Positions 46,501 through 63,518 of a stretch of 64,000 nucleotides of DNA are shown in pieces. The translations under genes and the position numbers were made by a program. A model generated the notes under the pieces. It worked only from the letters and a program-made list of their open reading frames with translations. It was not told the DNA's origin and ran no database searches. Numbering within the stretch: the stretch's first letter is position 1; every line of letters begins with the position of its first letter. Origin of the DNA: Darksidea phi (taxonomy: Eukaryota; Ascomycota; Dothideomycetes; Pleosporales; Lentitheciaceae); NCBI GenBank assembly GCA_030770425.1, contig JASJFT010000006.1, positions 248,001-312,000 on the forward strand. The letters run 5' to 3'.

Positions 46501-47795
46501 CAGATGCGAAGGTGATCGGAGACTGCATTGAAGCCGCAAATAACATTGCGCTCTGTGCCCAGCACCAGAAGTCGATCGTTGATGACATCCTTACCGTCTC
46601 CAAGCTAGACTCAAATCTGCTGCACATCACCCCGGTACCAGTCCAGCCAGTGGCCGTCATGAACAGAGCCATGAGCATGTTTAAGCCCGAAGTTCAAGCC
46701 AAAGACATCGAGTTCAATTTCTGCCCGCATCGCTCACTCCAAGAACTCAACATTGAATGGGTAAACCTCGATCCTAGCCGACTCCTCCAAATTACGGTAA
46801 ACCTTATCACCAACGCGATAAAATTCACACAAGCCTCGTCCAAGCGAGTGGTATCTGTGCATCTTGGTGTGTCCGCGGACCAGCCTGAGCTCCATGCTGG
46901 TGGGTTCGAGTACGTACCAATACGCGGCTCACTCGTCGATGTAACTGCGGGCCCGGATTGGGGTGAAGATCAGTTACTATACATTCGTGTCAAAGTAGAA
47001 GACACTGGTTGCGGCCTTACTGCGGAGGAAAAGCGGGTCCTCTTCGAGCGATTTGCTCAGGCTTCGCCGCGTACACATGCTCACTACGGTGGCAGCGGCC
47101 TGGGACTCTTCATCTCTAGGCAGCTAGCTGAGCTTCACGGTGGCCAGATCGGTGTCTCATCGGAGGCTGGCGTTGGGAGTACTTTTGGTTTCTTCATCCA
47201 GGCAAGAAGAGCAAGCGCAGCGAAGCCCCCCGCTATCTTAGGACCAGCGTTACAAAGACTGAACAGGCCTATTGAGACCAGGAATGACCAAGACTCAACG
47301 CGAGCATTGGCCACGGCAAACCGTACTCCTGCCACCACCGCGCCCAGCGCCACGGCAAGCCAGTATTCTACCGACTCCTCTGATCTGCACATTTTGATAG
47401 TAGAGGACAATCTGGTGAATCAGCGAGTCCTCTCCAGACAACTCCAGAAAGCGGGCTGTATCGTCTACACAGCTGATAACGGTCTTCTTGCTCTGGACCA
47501 TCTCGCCACCACCTCTTTCCAAACTCCAACAGGGACAAAACTCTCGATCATTCTTATGGATCTCGAAATGCCAGAGATGGATGGTCTAACGTGTGTTGGT
47601 CGGATACGCGAGATGGAGAGGGCGGGATCATTAACGGGCCACGTGCCTGTTATTGCCGTTACGGCCAATGTGAGGGATGAGCAGATTACTACCGCGATCC
47701 AGAGTGGGATGGATGATGTCCTCAAAAAGCCCTTTCAGATTGCAGAATTGCTTGGGAAAATTGGCACCGTTTTGGAGAGGCTAGGGGGTCGGTAG
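43563..47795 (+). CDS. Hybrid histidine kinase with frame conflict at the H-box
   Basis: A phosphorelay sensor of about 1248 residues. Exons 43563-44692, 44875-45734 and 45859-46247 (or 46248) lead to 46428-47795. The N-terminal half contains PAS/GAF-like sequence (LFWGEELTMMYNEAYRNEV, FFSWSFIPVYGG) and a PAS (MYLFSPDGALLEAN). Then come HisKA with FIDITSHEMR|NPLSAI, ATPase motifs VNLITNAIKFT, VEDTGCGL and GGSGLGLFIS, and a receiver domain with LIVEDNLVNQRVL, phospho-acceptor MDLEMPEMDG and KKPF. The splice joining SHEMR to NPLSA is off by one: the GTAAGC donor leaves CGG plus an extra G from a GGGG run, while the acceptor at 46427 needs phase 0. This could be a one-base insertion or an unusual splice. 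Confidence 0.88.
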
Positions 47796-48368
47796 CTTGG
47801 TGTGAATAACATTGCTTTGCCTATTCCAGTCACGTGAGATTCTAGGTCCATAGTGTGTAAGCAAAACTTTTTATGGCGACATTACTCGTTACATCCTTCT
47901 ATCGGACGATGTATCTCCTCTTCGATTACTAATTGACACCCATCGACTACCAGCCTGAATCCAGTAAAGGAACTTAGAGGTAACTTTCGTACATGGTGGT
48001 GTTGGTACGTTTGCCAAAGCTGCATTCGTAGATGTTTCTCTGTACGAGAGGCACGGCAGCTTTCGTCAGACTCAAATTCACAACGAAAACATGTCCCTAG
48101 GATTACTCGTCCTCAGCAACAACACTGAACACTTGGGTCGTCACCAAGTTGTTTGAGACTAGCAGAGGCTGGCTATTCCGAACAGGGAAGAATTTTAGCC
48201 TCTTATGTCGCTAAGATATAAAGAAACTAATGTACACCAAACGCACCGAGAACCCAACGCTCGTCACAACATTATGATGGCCTTTACGCACAATCACGCA
48301 TTCACAATAACACAGTGCATATTTCCACTCAATCTTTCTGCCATTCCCCAAACCCAACTTATCCACGT
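47796..48368. other. Spacer between convergent genes
   Basis: A 570-base region of two facing 3' ends. Nothing recognised. Confidence 0.5.
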
Positions 48369-52707
<4,339 letters not shown>

Positions 52708-53993
52708 ATGGCAACCGCACTCTATAATTACCTTGGCTTCGGCCGTTCCTCCTCGCCTACCAACGATGGCCCTGAACCTGTGCGCGCCCTGCCCGCGAAC
52801 TGGTACACCTCACAGGAGATGTACGAGCTCGAGAGGCGTGCAATCTTCTCACGCAAGTGGCTCATCCTTACTCATGAAGTTCGTCTTAAAGAGGCGGGCG
52901 ACTTTCTCCGCTACCAGGTCGCTGGCTTCGATTTCGTCGTTTCCCGTGACCGATCCGGCAAGCTCAACGCATTCCACAATGTCTGCAGGCACCGCGCCTA
53001 CCCGGTGGTCGAGCAGGAGAAAGGCACAGCAAAGATCTTCTCTTGCAGATATCACGGCTGGTCCTACGGCCTGAACGGAAAGCTAGCGAAGGCGCCTGGA
53101 TATCAGGATCTTGACGGCTTCGATAAGTCTCAGAACAGTCTTTTCCCCATCCATGTTCGGGTCGACGTCAACGGTTTCGTCTGGGTGAACCTCGATGCGA
53201 AGAAGACGCCAGAGATTTCATGGGAAGCAGACTTTGATGGCGTCGACCAGCAGGACAGGTTCAAAGCCTTCGACTTTGGCAACTACGAGTACGACCATAT
53301 GTGGTCAATCGAGGCCGATTATAACTGGAAGATCGCCGCCGATAACTACAACGAGTGCTATCACTGTAAGACGACTCATCCGGACGTACCCGCGCTAGCA
53401 GACCTGGAGTCTTACGATGTTACTCCCAAGGCTGCGCAGATTTTGCATGATGCCGCGACCACCGAGGAGCAGAAAAAGGCTGGTCTGCAAATCGCCAGCA
53501 CATACTACTGGCCTTATGCCTCGATGACTGTCACGTCAGTATACCCAACTTCATCGCGCTGAGCCTATACTAATTTATCGATAGTCCTCACTTCTTTTTC
53601 ATGCAAAAGTTCATGCCCAACAGTGCCACCCAGACAACGATATATTACGAAGTCTATCGCAACAAGCATTCGTCAGAAGAAGACTTCCAAAAAATCAATC
53701 AAATGTACAAGCGCATCATGACTGAAGATAAGCAACTCTGCAACCTCGCGCAAAAGAACCTCAACGCCGGTGTCTTCGTCAACGGCGAGCTTCACCCACA
53801 CATGGAAAAGGGCCCGCTCTACTTCCAAAAGATGTGTCGCGATATCGTCACTGACTGGCACAAGCGCGAGAAGCTTGCGAAGCAGGAACTTTGGCCCGCA
53901 CGCCAGGAGCCAAATGCGGGGGTGAGCCAGGACGATGTGGACTTCTGCAATGGACTTTCGTGTTCATCTTCTAATGAGGCCTTGGTGTGGTAG
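52708..53993 (+). CDS. Rieske non-heme iron monooxygenase, choline/glycine-betaine type
   Basis: Two exons, 52708-53534 and 53585-53993, give 411 residues. The Rieske [2Fe-2S] motif is at about residues 90-117, with CRHRAYPVV and CRYHGWSYG (CxH...CxxH). The mononuclear iron site has NYNECYHCKTTHP (about residues 212-224). The order and spacing match the choline monooxygenase, glycine-betaine monooxygenase (GbcA) and carnitine/stachydrine oxygenase group, which act on quaternary amines with a separate reductase. The divergent neighbour is a dimethylglycine-dehydrogenase-like enzyme, so glycine betaine to dimethylglycine is the favoured reaction. No dedicated GbcB/CntB-like reductase gene is seen in the window. 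Confidence 0.88.
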
Positions 53994-54963
53994 ACTAAAA
54001 GCTTGTATATGAGGATGTTTTGTTGCATTATTACAAGTCATGATGAAATTGACTATAGCGTGGCGTTGGGAGAGACTTTGGGTGTGGCGTTTTCGGTTTA
54101 TCTACCATTTGATTTGATCATAGATCGTCTTTAGATGCATAACACGTGTCGAGATGTTTTCTGCTCTCCCAAGTCTTCAAGCATCGCTTCTATCCGTGGA
54201 CTGGCGTGCGTATCCACAGTGCAATTATCACCAAGCGCGTGATATTCTACAGAGCTGATATTTGAGAGTCATGCGTATTTTCTTATCGCGATGGTATACC
54301 CTCACGCTGATGGTGGAATGCGGCGCTTCTACCGAACGCATCTTTCGACCTAATTGGGGAAACGTTCCCATGACTATTTAGCCAACCAATCACAGCTTTC
54401 TGAATCGCGCAACAACAAGCGCTCCTTGTCTTTCGCGGACCGTTTCATGTGGCTATCTTCCTGCGGCGTGTCCTCGTGCACATAAAGGATGGAACATCGG
54501 GTGGCAGTGGCGGTGCCTCGTCGCATGGATCCTTGTGAGTTTCCACGGCATGATGTGGACTGTGGCGGTTTGGAAGGGCTCGTTTTGCTGTACGAAGGCC
54601 TACACTCAAACCTCGTTAGAAGCATAACGTTCAGTCGGGATGACGGCAGACGTCACTATTGGATTTATTGAGGTTTGCGCTTCCACTGATACCATGGAAC
54701 CCTGCCGCGTGGATCATAACGATTGACCAAGATTATCAGCGTCTAGAATGAGTGCACAACTGCGAAAACTCTAACACCTTTGGGCCGTAGATTGGAAACT
54801 TGGTCATCACTTCCTACATTCACCATTGCGTACATATATATTCATCACGGTTCTTTCTGGAAGTGTGGGCGTCCTGGGACTTGTGTGTCGTTGGCTTCCT
54901 ATGGTAAATAATCTTGTGCGGCTCTTGTCGTCTTGCTCAACCCTTCACCGTACACACGAACCC
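53994..54963. other. Intergenic region, no gene recognised
   Basis: A 970-base spacer between convergent genes. Short open frames at 54374-54671 on both strands show no family resemblance. Confidence 0.45.
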
Positions 54964-55732
54964 TTAGTTTCCATCCCACACTTTTGGTCCGGGAACAACG
55001 TAAGACCTAGGGTTGTTCCACTTGTTAAACGCAATTCCGGGGTCATTCGCCTTGTAGATGCCCGGAATCTTGTTCAACGGACCAGGCTTTCCGGTACCCG
55101 AGCTCTCAATCTTCAGTTGGAAGCACCTGGATGTGAAGGCATGCTTAGTAGACGTCTCAACGATGGTATCTGTACTCTGGAGTTACTCACTCGATATAAA
55201 ACTGTGCTTTTCCAACGTGGGCTTCATGCAAACCGATGTGCTCGACACGAACGAGGTATTCGCCAGCAGGAATGTTTTTCTGGATCGTCCACTCAAGCCT
55301 ATCTTTCTGCCAGCTGCACCAGTTGTTGTCCGTCCCCGGGTTGTTGCCGCACAAGGCCGTCTCGTAAACTTTGACCCAATCACCACTTCCATCATAGTCC
55401 TTCACGGCACCGGGCGCCTTTGAGATGTAAACAAAGCCGGGGCCGGGGTGTTCAATGAACTCATTGTTGAAGAGCTTAAAGCCAATCTTATCACCAGCCT
55501 TGACAGTGTAGGTAGCGGTGGAGCCGGCTGTGGCGCCCTTGTTGCAGCGCAGGTCGTTGGAGTTCATGAGCTCGCTAGTGAAGGCTGGGTTGTACGAGTT
55601 GGAGTTCTTGCGTGTGTAGGCATATTCGCCGCCGATGGAGGCACCGTTTACGATGAGCCGGTTGAAGATGTAGTGGGCCTGGGTGAGAGGAGTAAGCGCC
55701 GCGAGAGTAGCAGCCAGGACGGAGGTCTTCAT
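54964..55732 (-). CDS. AA9 lytic polysaccharide monooxygenase
   Basis: Secreted copper enzyme that oxidatively cleaves cellulose or related glucans. Two exons, 55732-55191 and 55126-54964, join (ATC GA|G TGC) to 234 residues. The signal peptide ends in LTPLTQA, leaving His1 of HYIFNRLIVNG as the N-terminal copper-brace ligand. The second histidine is in EHPGPGFVYISKAPG, and the axial tyrosine lies in AQFYIECFQLKIE at the splice junction. Cysteines in LRCNK, ALCGNN, NNWCSW and IECFQ can form disulfides. No carbohydrate-binding module or linker follows; the protein ends in a single domain. Confidence 0.93.
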
Positions 55733-56627
55733 ATTGACCGAGTAATGAGGGATTGAATGCTAGAGTCCAGAGTGAGGCGATGACCTGGAGGTAACTGCCG
55801 CCTTGGTGAGGAGTCTTTATATACGCGTATCTTGCTCCGTCCCAGTCTCCCTCAAAAATCTTGCAACCTCTTGTCCATTGGAGGAACAACCATTTCGTTG
55901 CGCCATCTTGGCCTATTTGCCTCTCATATACAACCCAATTGCCATGTTGGCGTGTTTCAATCATGCGCCAGACCTTTAATCTGCCAAAGCAGGGAAGTGC
56001 CAGCCTAGCGAATCCCACAGCATCGGGTGGCACCAGTGCGACTAGGTGCAGCCAAACATTTCGTGGTGCCAAGATCTGGGGTAGTATGCGTTTTTCGGTG
56101 TGCTAATATCGGAAGCTGGGCGTTGCGGTGCTATAGTCTGGCGTAAATGAATCGACTATGCGGGTTATTCTTTCGGATGTTTTGTGCAGCCCGGCTAACG
56201 AAATGGAACAAACGCCCCAGTAGAATCCTTGAGCATCGGAAATTATGATTTCCGTTATTGATACAAAATGCGCATGATTGGGTGACTTCTCTTAAAAATG
56301 TAGATTGCCGGCACTTTCTCTTGGAGATAGTTCCGGTAGATGTGAGTGCCTTGCCTATTTCAGATCGGATTGGCTCCGCGGACTGGCATGAACGCAGGTG
56401 CGCACACCATCGATCGCCAAGTACCACTCAATTTAATATTTCCTTGCTTCTCCCTCTCACAGGCCGGAACCCTTCGCACCGCCACACATTTCACCCAAAG
56501 AGACAGGCCATTTAGATCCAGACACCAACTGGATGCTCATTCTTGGTGAACTTGCATTCGTCTTCAGTGGTCTTCAAAGTTGAACATGCATCACCCCGAA
56601 GACGATGTGGCTCAGAACGCTGTCTTT
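55733..56627. promoter_or_regulatory. AA9 promoter and CYP505 3' flank
   Basis: An 895-base region containing the upstream DNA of the AA9 gene on its left part and the 3' end of the P450 fusion on its right. No gene is supported and no specific regulator site is claimed. Confidence 0.4.
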
Positions 56628-59600
56628 CTAGGCGAATACATCGGTAGCAAATCTCTCGTTCCTCAGCCCTTCGAACCACTCCCTCGTCCGATCCTCATCA
56701 GCCTTAGCCCCACTAACTCTTTCGTGATCCTCTTTCGCAATTTTCAAACAAACAGCCTCGACACCATTCCCAACCTCTCTGCTCCCGCAAACAAAGACCT
56801 TAGCTCCCTTGTTCCACAACTCAACGATGTCTTTACTATCGTGGTACATCCGATCTTGCACATACTTGCAGTTCTGCGACTGCTCGGGCGACCGCGAGAA
56901 CGCGTAGCGGATAGACACGGCACCAAGCTTCTCCCAACGGGAGAGTAGCTCGGGGTAGAGGAGGTCGATATCCGGGGAATGGCAGCCGTAAAAGAGGAGG
57001 GCTGGCGCGAGTGTGCGGCCCGCGGCTATCTGGGCGGCGCGTTCTTGTATGAAGCCGCGGAACGGAGCGAGTCCTGATCCCGCGGCGATCATAATGAGGG
57101 GCACGTTCTTCGCGTCTTTCGGAACATGGAACGCTTGATGTGAGCTCCGTACAGCCACGTGGAGTTTGTCTCCTGGAGCCAAACCGGATAGATAATTAGT
57201 TGCTACACCGACAAAGCGGCCATGGCCACTGAAGGCAGGCCGATCGACGACGGCGTAGGTGAGCGTGACGTTGTTGGGGTTCCATAACGGTGAAGATGAG
57301 ATGGAGTATTGGCGCACTCGCATGGGCGGATTCATCTTGAGAAAAAGTGAGAGTGGCAGCTGCACAGAAGGGAACCGCTCAAGGAGATCGAGGATAGATA
57401 CGCGTTTTTCAGTGATTTCCGCGGCGAAGACATCGTTGAGTAAACGTTCCAGTTCCTGTTTCGCTGCCGTATCTGAGGTTGCTTCGATGAGTGCGGACAC
57501 ATCTCGTTTGGTGGCTGGCTGAGCAAGCTCTATATATGCTCCAAAGACATCGACCGCAGGGATAGGAGCGCCAGTTGGCAGAGTCGTAGGTTCTGAGGAG
57601 GCGATGGTCAACATGCTGTCCCACGCTAACCCAAAGTATCTCATTGCTCTGGCCACATTTTCTTTAGGATTCATAGGCAAGACGGCAAGGTAGTCTCCGG
57701 CAGAATACGTCATATCTGACGGCAGACTGATTTCGAGGTGTCGCTTCTCCGGGGTTCCTGGTGCGGATAGTACCTCGACTGCCTCGACACGCGCCTCTCG
57801 TACATCTTGTCGCAGCACAGAAGATCGTGGAGTTGACACATCAACATCTAAACTTGCTTCAAGGGACGCTTTGCCCGCAATTTCCGAGGCGCCATAGAGT
57901 GCCTTCATCGCTGGCCAGAAAACCTTGTCCTCCCAAGCCTCAAACTCAGTGAAGATGTCACCGTGCGAGGCATCGGCAGCGCCCAGTTCCGCAATCTTTG
58001 TTCCGCCCCTTTCCTCTATCAGACCATCGATGAGCTTGGGAATCTTTTGAAAGGTCTTGGCCCAGTCGCGGTGTCCGCAGCCAAAGACTGCATATGATAC
58101 GTTGTTCAGCTCAGACCCTCTCAAGTTACTGAGCCAGGTGACGAAGTGTGCAGCATTGTCGGCAGGCTGACCCTCATATGAGGCTGTGATGATAGCGACA
58201 GGCTTGTCTGTCGGTAGGTTCCCTTTGACGGAATCTAAAATGTCGACTACGTCGACGCGGAAACCTTGGTTTCTTGCATCGCTAGCTAGCCTGTTCGCAA
58301 GAGCTTCGCATGTCCCACTATTCGAACCGTAGTAGATAACCATGGGCTTACCTTGCGCCCGTTTTTGGGGACTCGTTTGAGGCTGATTATTCTTCGCCGG
58401 CTCGCTTATCGTTGTTGACGCAAGAGCTCGTTCAAGCGTCGTTGCAGACATGTGGTTCCTGAGGTGCGCGCGCATGTAGAATTCCTTCGGCTTGATGGTG
58501 AGGGTCTGTTTGACCTGGAGCTGATAGGAGGGATCATCCATGGTGAAGTTGAAGTTCTGAAGCAAAATAACCGTAACCAGCAGTGCCTCTTGCCAAGCAA
58601 AAGGCCGTCCGATACACGCTCTCATGCCTAAAGGTTGGGGGAAAGGTCAGCAGAGCTTGAATTAAGGGGTATCGGGACAGATTGGCTTTGACTAGAGGGT
58701 TCGCTTTCTTGCGATTGTGACGCAGCTCATACCGTCGTGTTACGTACCAATGCCGAATGGCTTCCAGCAGTTCGGAAACTCCTTGTTCCGACGCTCGAAC
58801 TCTTCGTCCAACATACGCTCCGGGCGGAACTCCTCGCTGTCCTCGCCCCATACAGCTGGGTCTCGGTGGAGCTTGGTTAGTACGGCAACAAGAGGCACCC
58901 CTTTCTTGACCTCGTACTTGCCACCAAGAACGGTATCCTCCTTCGCCTGTAGACCAATTGAAGGGGCGGTGGGCGAAAGACGGATCGATTCTCGCAATAC
59001 AGCATTAACGAAAGGCAGCTTTGTCAAGTGGTCGACGGTGACCGGATTCGTCCCAACAACTTCGTCGACTTCGTGCTGTGCTCTCTCGTACGCAGCTGGG
59101 TTCTTCAACAAATAGTAAAATGTGAATGAGAGCAGTCCAGATGTGGTTTCGTGACCCGCAATCAGGAAGGTGATCATGTTGTCGATGATGCTCTCATCCG
59201 TCATCTTTTCGCCAGTTTTGGGATCCACACCATTAATCATGGCGTCCAGCAGATCCTTCTTCTTCGACGGGCTCTGCTTTCTCTTCTGGATGACTTCCGA
59301 GCTGGTTTTTCGAAGCAGTTCGACATTCTCCCAGTATTGAGCGGACTCGGTGCGGTAGAAAAGTTGGGTAATTGGGTCCCGTCGCGCACGAACACCGCTG
59401 ACTTTTAAGAAATCTGCCATGGCCTGAATGAATGGATGCAACTTCTCCGAATAATACGAGTTGAACCGATAGTCCATAGCGCACAAGGCGATGGTGTCCA
59501 GGGTCAATCTTGTGAAGTCGTCTGTGACATGAATTGACTTCTCTGGTCCTTGTCGTGCCCACTTCATGACTAGCTGCGAAGCAATGTCATGCATTTCGTC

Positions 59601-59997
59601 AAACATGTTCCTGATAGCTAACGGTCCCAGCGCAGGCAGGAGGACGCGATGAGCGATGCCCCAATTTTTTTCCTCCGCATGTGCGGTGAACAAACCGTCG
59701 TGAGTGCCGTTTCGTACTTGCCCTAGGGTGGCTGCTACAATCTTTGAGAATCGTTCTTCATCGCATAGCTCGTCCATCAAAGCTTGGGACGCCACGACAA
59801 TCCGGTCACCTGCGAGGTAGAACTTCCAGATGGGGCCTGCATGTCATTAGCAATGGAGCATTTTCAACAATCGATCCGGGCTGACCATATATATCTGTGA
59901 GACGCTCAAACGACTGAAGCGGGGTCTCAGCATCGATGTCTGCTAGGTTGCCGACAATGGGTAGCCCCGGAGGACCAGGAATGGGTTCCGTGTCCAT
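56628..59997 (-). CDS. Self-sufficient P450-reductase fusion, CYP505 (P450foxy type)
   Basis: Fatty-acid hydroxylase in which a P450 domain is fused to a cytochrome P450 reductase, as in bacterial P450BM3. Three exons, 59997-59886, 59836-58748 and 58627-56628, give 1066 residues, the usual CYP505 size. There is no membrane anchor; it begins MDTEPIPGPPGLPIVGN. The P450 part has the I-helix FLIAGHETTSGLL, ExxR in LRESIRLSP and the heme loop FGIGMRACIGRPFAWQEA, completed by the second splice. The FMN domain has VIYYGSNSGTCEALANRLA, followed by FAD motif MRVRQYSISSSP and NADPH motifs IAAGSGLAPFRGF and FYGCHSPDIDLLY. It acts on medium- and long-chain fatty acids at subterminal positions by family knowledge. 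Confidence 0.94.
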
Positions 59998-60539
59998 GAT
60001 GACTCTTCGTAAAACTCAGTCTATGCAGTGAGGTGGACGTATATCGACTATATATCATTGAGCTCGTGCGAGGCTAGTTGCTGCTATCGTCTGATGTTTA
60101 ATGCATGGAATGCTCCTAGCGTTTCGCACATGTTACGTAAGGAACGCACGGCTGCAACCGCATCGCCGACCCCGAAGATATGTTCCTAGACAGGGACGTG
60201 CGGCGATGAAATGCCTCGTTGAGCGAGGATCAGAATACGCACACTGAATATGATTTGCTAATAAGAAATTTGCAAAGCAGGATATTCGCGCCTCGGCTTG
60301 TACCAGTCTCAGGACCAGAACGCAAATCTGTGTGGGAGCCTCGGCCTGAAGTAGAGGCTTCGGCGAAAAAAGGTGCCACCGTCGGCGCAGACACTCGCCC
60401 GCGTTCCAACCGAACAGAGATCCACTTTTGCATGCAATTACTAGACATGAATGGCCAGATTTGACGTTGCCCAGCCGTGGTATTGTCCCTTACTCCATTG
60501 ATGTGCATATCATACAAATGTGCATGGGTAGCCCTAGGC
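59998..60539. promoter_or_regulatory. Promoter of the CYP505 gene and 3' flank of the CFEM gene
   Basis: A 540-base spacer. The minus-strand upstream part near 60000-60080 is A/T-rich, as expected for a promoter. Nothing else is recognised. Confidence 0.4.
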
Positions 60540-61380
60540 CTACAATATCATGAATACCCCCGCAAGCAGGCTTAGGCCGATGGCAGCTCCCAAAATGCCA
60601 AGGTGTGCAGCACCGGCCTGCATGTTCTCAAAAGGACTCCCATTGCCACTGGCAGGACCCGCTTGTGTCGCCTGTGCCGTTGGGGCAGATGATGAAACAC
60701 CTTGGGCTTGCGTTGTGTCGGCAGAGGCAGACTCGGAAGGCTCGGAAGGCTGTGCGGTGGAGGGGGGCGAAGAAGTCACAGTCGTCATGGGGTTGTTTTC
60801 CAACGTGCTGGTTACAGTCTTGCCCGTGAACATGGTGTCGGGTCCCATGATGATCGGGACAACAAGCTCTACTGTGTGGCCCTCGCCGTCCGTCGTCGTT
60901 TGTGTGAAGATGCTTCTGGTGGTCCCCTTCAGCTCGCCGTCACCTCCTTGCGTGGCCGTCGAGTGCTCGATTTTGCGCCTCGTCGTCGGCGGGGCGACGG
61001 TCGTCGCTGTCGCACACGCATAGGCGCCGTCGATTATGCGCTCGGGAATCGCATTTCCAACGGCGGCACAATACAGCTGGAGCGGAGCTAGGAAACCTAG
61101 CTCAAGGGCCCAACCCTCGGCGGTGCACTCGGACTTGGCGCACTCGAGGGCGCTCTGGAGGTATAAGTCGTTGGAGCTGGCGTCGCATATGCCTGTGGGA
61201 GTCAGCATGCGTTGACTGTCGCCAGACCGGAGGGCGGCACTCACACTTCTGCGATTCGCACCCGTTGTTGTCGAGACAGTCTTGCCAGCAGTCGTCCAGC
61301 CTGTCCAGCCAGTCAAACCGCGTAGCCGCAACGCCCAGCGCAAGCATCTGCGCAGCCAGGGACACGGCGATTGAGCGCAT
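60540..61380 (-). CDS. CFEM-like GPI-anchored cell-surface protein
   Basis: A 262-residue secreted protein. Two exons, 61380-61245 and 61192-60540, join (AAG T|GC ATA). A signal peptide (MRSIAVSLAAQMLALGVAA) leads to a domain with eight cysteines between residues 31 and about 90: DDCWQDCLDNNGCESQKC, ICDASS, LECAKSEC and LYCAAVG. This fits the CFEM spacing loosely, although the usual Asp before the fourth Cys is missing. A long Ser/Thr/Pro/Gln-rich stalk follows, then GILGAAIGLSLLAGVFMIL as a GPI signal. CFEM proteins bind heme or act in wall or surface adhesion; the role here is not decided. Confidence 0.78.
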
Positions 61381-61948
61381 CGCGTCTTGGTTGCGGATTC
61401 GAGGCAAAGAGAAGAAGGGTGGAGGCCGCCATTGGTCGCGGGAGGCGTCGCCCTGTATACGCAGGAGCGGGCGGCGCTGAGCCCTCGAGATGTCAGGCCG
61501 GGCCAACCATATGCGCAAGCAGGAAAGACGTAGCTTAGGGTGGTCCTGACGCCATCTTCGCGCTGCGCCTCTGTTTCGGGTTTAGTTGGGCGGCCCGAGC
61601 GATCATGTCCCTCTTGCAGATGGGAGGATTTGGTAATTAGGGGCCTGAAGGATGTGGCATGCATCTCATCAATGCACGTGATCTCGCGTCGACCCCACGT
61701 GGAAGTTGACCCTCGACACCAACGCTCGTCAGCAGCTAGAAGGTATGCGTCTGCAGAAGATGTGATGCGGTGCAGACATGACTGCGGAATGCCCGAACAA
61801 TAAGGGCCAGATATAGGGTCTCACTTGCTGTTGGTTGAGTGAGGTCTATCAACCTGTGCATTCCCGGCTTACGTAACAGCGGTCCTTCGTTCTCCCGGCA
61901 GTCATGTAAACTTTGTCGCTACCTTCACGGCTCCCGCCAACTCTCGCA
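61381..61948. promoter_or_regulatory. Divergent promoter of the CFEM-like and stomatin-like genes
   Basis: A 570-base region between two opposite start codons. Short GC-rich open frames overlap the CFEM 5' side; none is recognised as a gene. Confidence 0.45.
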
Positions 61949-63295
61949 ATGGCGTCGCGCAACTGCTCGGCAGCCTTGACGGCCTCCACCCTGGTTCGAG
62001 CCTCCAGACGCCAACCCCAGGTCTGGCTCACGGCCAAAGCATCTCCGCTCGCTGCCGCCTGGAGCTCCCCCTCCGGCCGCGCCTTCAGCCAGTTCAGTTC
62101 GCATGGCGCCGTCTCGTCACAGAACACGCCCAACATCTTCTCCTCGATCGGCCAGCTGGGCTCCTCGTCTGGTCCGCCCACATACTTCCAGTCCTCCAAG
62201 CGCACCCCGACCAATACCATCGTCCGCTTCGTGCCGCAGCAAACAGCATGGATTGTGGAACGCATGGGCAAGTTCCACCGCATCCTGGAGCCCGGTCTTG
62301 CCATCCTGATGCCTGTCATCGACAGGATCGCATACGTCAGAAGCTTGAAGGAGAACGCGCTTGAGATCCCCAGCCAAAGCGCCATCACGGCCGACAACGT
62401 GACGCTGGAGCTGGATGGCGTGTTGTACACACGCGTGTTTGACGCATATAAGGCGAGGTAAACGTCCGCCCGTCCAGCGTATGTGATGAATGCTCACCAG
62501 CACAGCTATGGCGTGGAAGACGCCGAGTACGCCATCTCGCAGCTCGCGCAAACCACGATGCGATCCGAAATCGGCCAACTCTCACTCGACCACGTCCTCA
62601 AAGAGCGCGCCAATCTCAACGCGAACATCACCGCCGCCATCAATGAGGCAGCCCAGGACTGGGGCGTCACCTGTCTGCGCTACGAGATCCGCGACATCCA
62701 CGCCCCTGAGCCCGTCGTCGAAGCCATGCACCGCCAGGTCACGGCTGAGCGCTCGAAGCGCGCTGAGATTTTAGAGTCGGAGGGTCAGCGACAGTCGGCA
62801 ATCAACATCGCCGAGGGGAAAAAGCAGTCGGTCATTCTAGCCTCCGAGGCGTTGAGGGCCGAACAGATCAACCTGGCGAGCGGAGAGGCTGAGGCCATCA
62901 TCCTCAAGGCACAAGCTACAGCGAACGGCATCGACGCTGTTGCACGCTCCATCGCCCAAGGCAAGGACGCAGCGCAGGGTGCCGTCTCGCTCTCTGTGGC
63001 TGAGAAGTACGTTGATGCGTTTGCGAACCTGGCAAAGGAAGGCACAAGCGTCATCGTACCTGGCAATGTCGGCGACATCGGCGGCATGATCGCCAGCGCA
63101 ATGGCTGTCTATGGCAAAGTGAACAGTGCACAGGCAAAGGGTGCTGCGGCGACCATGGAACAACGCGGCCAAGACACGCCTGCAGGCAAGAAAATTGAAG
63201 AGCTTGAGGCCGAGTTGGCGGCAGTTGAGAACGAGGCGGGCGGTGTGCAGAATGCGATCAACAAGGCGATGGACCAGAGGCTAAACAAGAAGTAG
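61949..63295 (+). CDS. Mitochondrial stomatin-like protein 2 (SPFH family)
   Basis: Inner-membrane SPFH/prohibitin-type scaffold that organises cardiolipin-rich domains and respiratory complexes. Two exons, 61949-62457 and 62506-63295, join (GCG AG|C TAT) to 432 residues. The first 60 residues are a basic, acid-poor mitochondrial presequence (LVRASRRQPQVWLTAKAS). The SPFH domain begins at TIVRFVPQQTAWIVERMGKF and has RILEPGLAILMPVID, ITADNVTLELDGVLY and YGVEDAEYAISQLAQTTMRS, then IGQLSLDHVLKERANLN. A coiled-coil tail includes KRAEILESEGQRQSAINIA and EELEAELAAVENEAGG. The acceptor at 62505 was chosen over a nearer CAG because it keeps YGVED in frame. Confidence 0.93.
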
Positions 63296-63518
63296 CTGGC
63301 GCACCAAAAAAACGCGGAACGAAGAATAGAGCATGGCATAACTGTACATTACAGCGCTGTATGATAGCTTAGCCAGCGAGCGAGCATAGTTGCATTGGAC
63401 ATGGGATTTCTGCAAAGCAGGCATCTTTGTTACGCAGGGTCTTCTCTCCGCTGGAAGAGCACTCGACCTTTCTTATGACGATAGGCAGCATCAACACTAT
63501 GGTGACATGCGAGCCTTC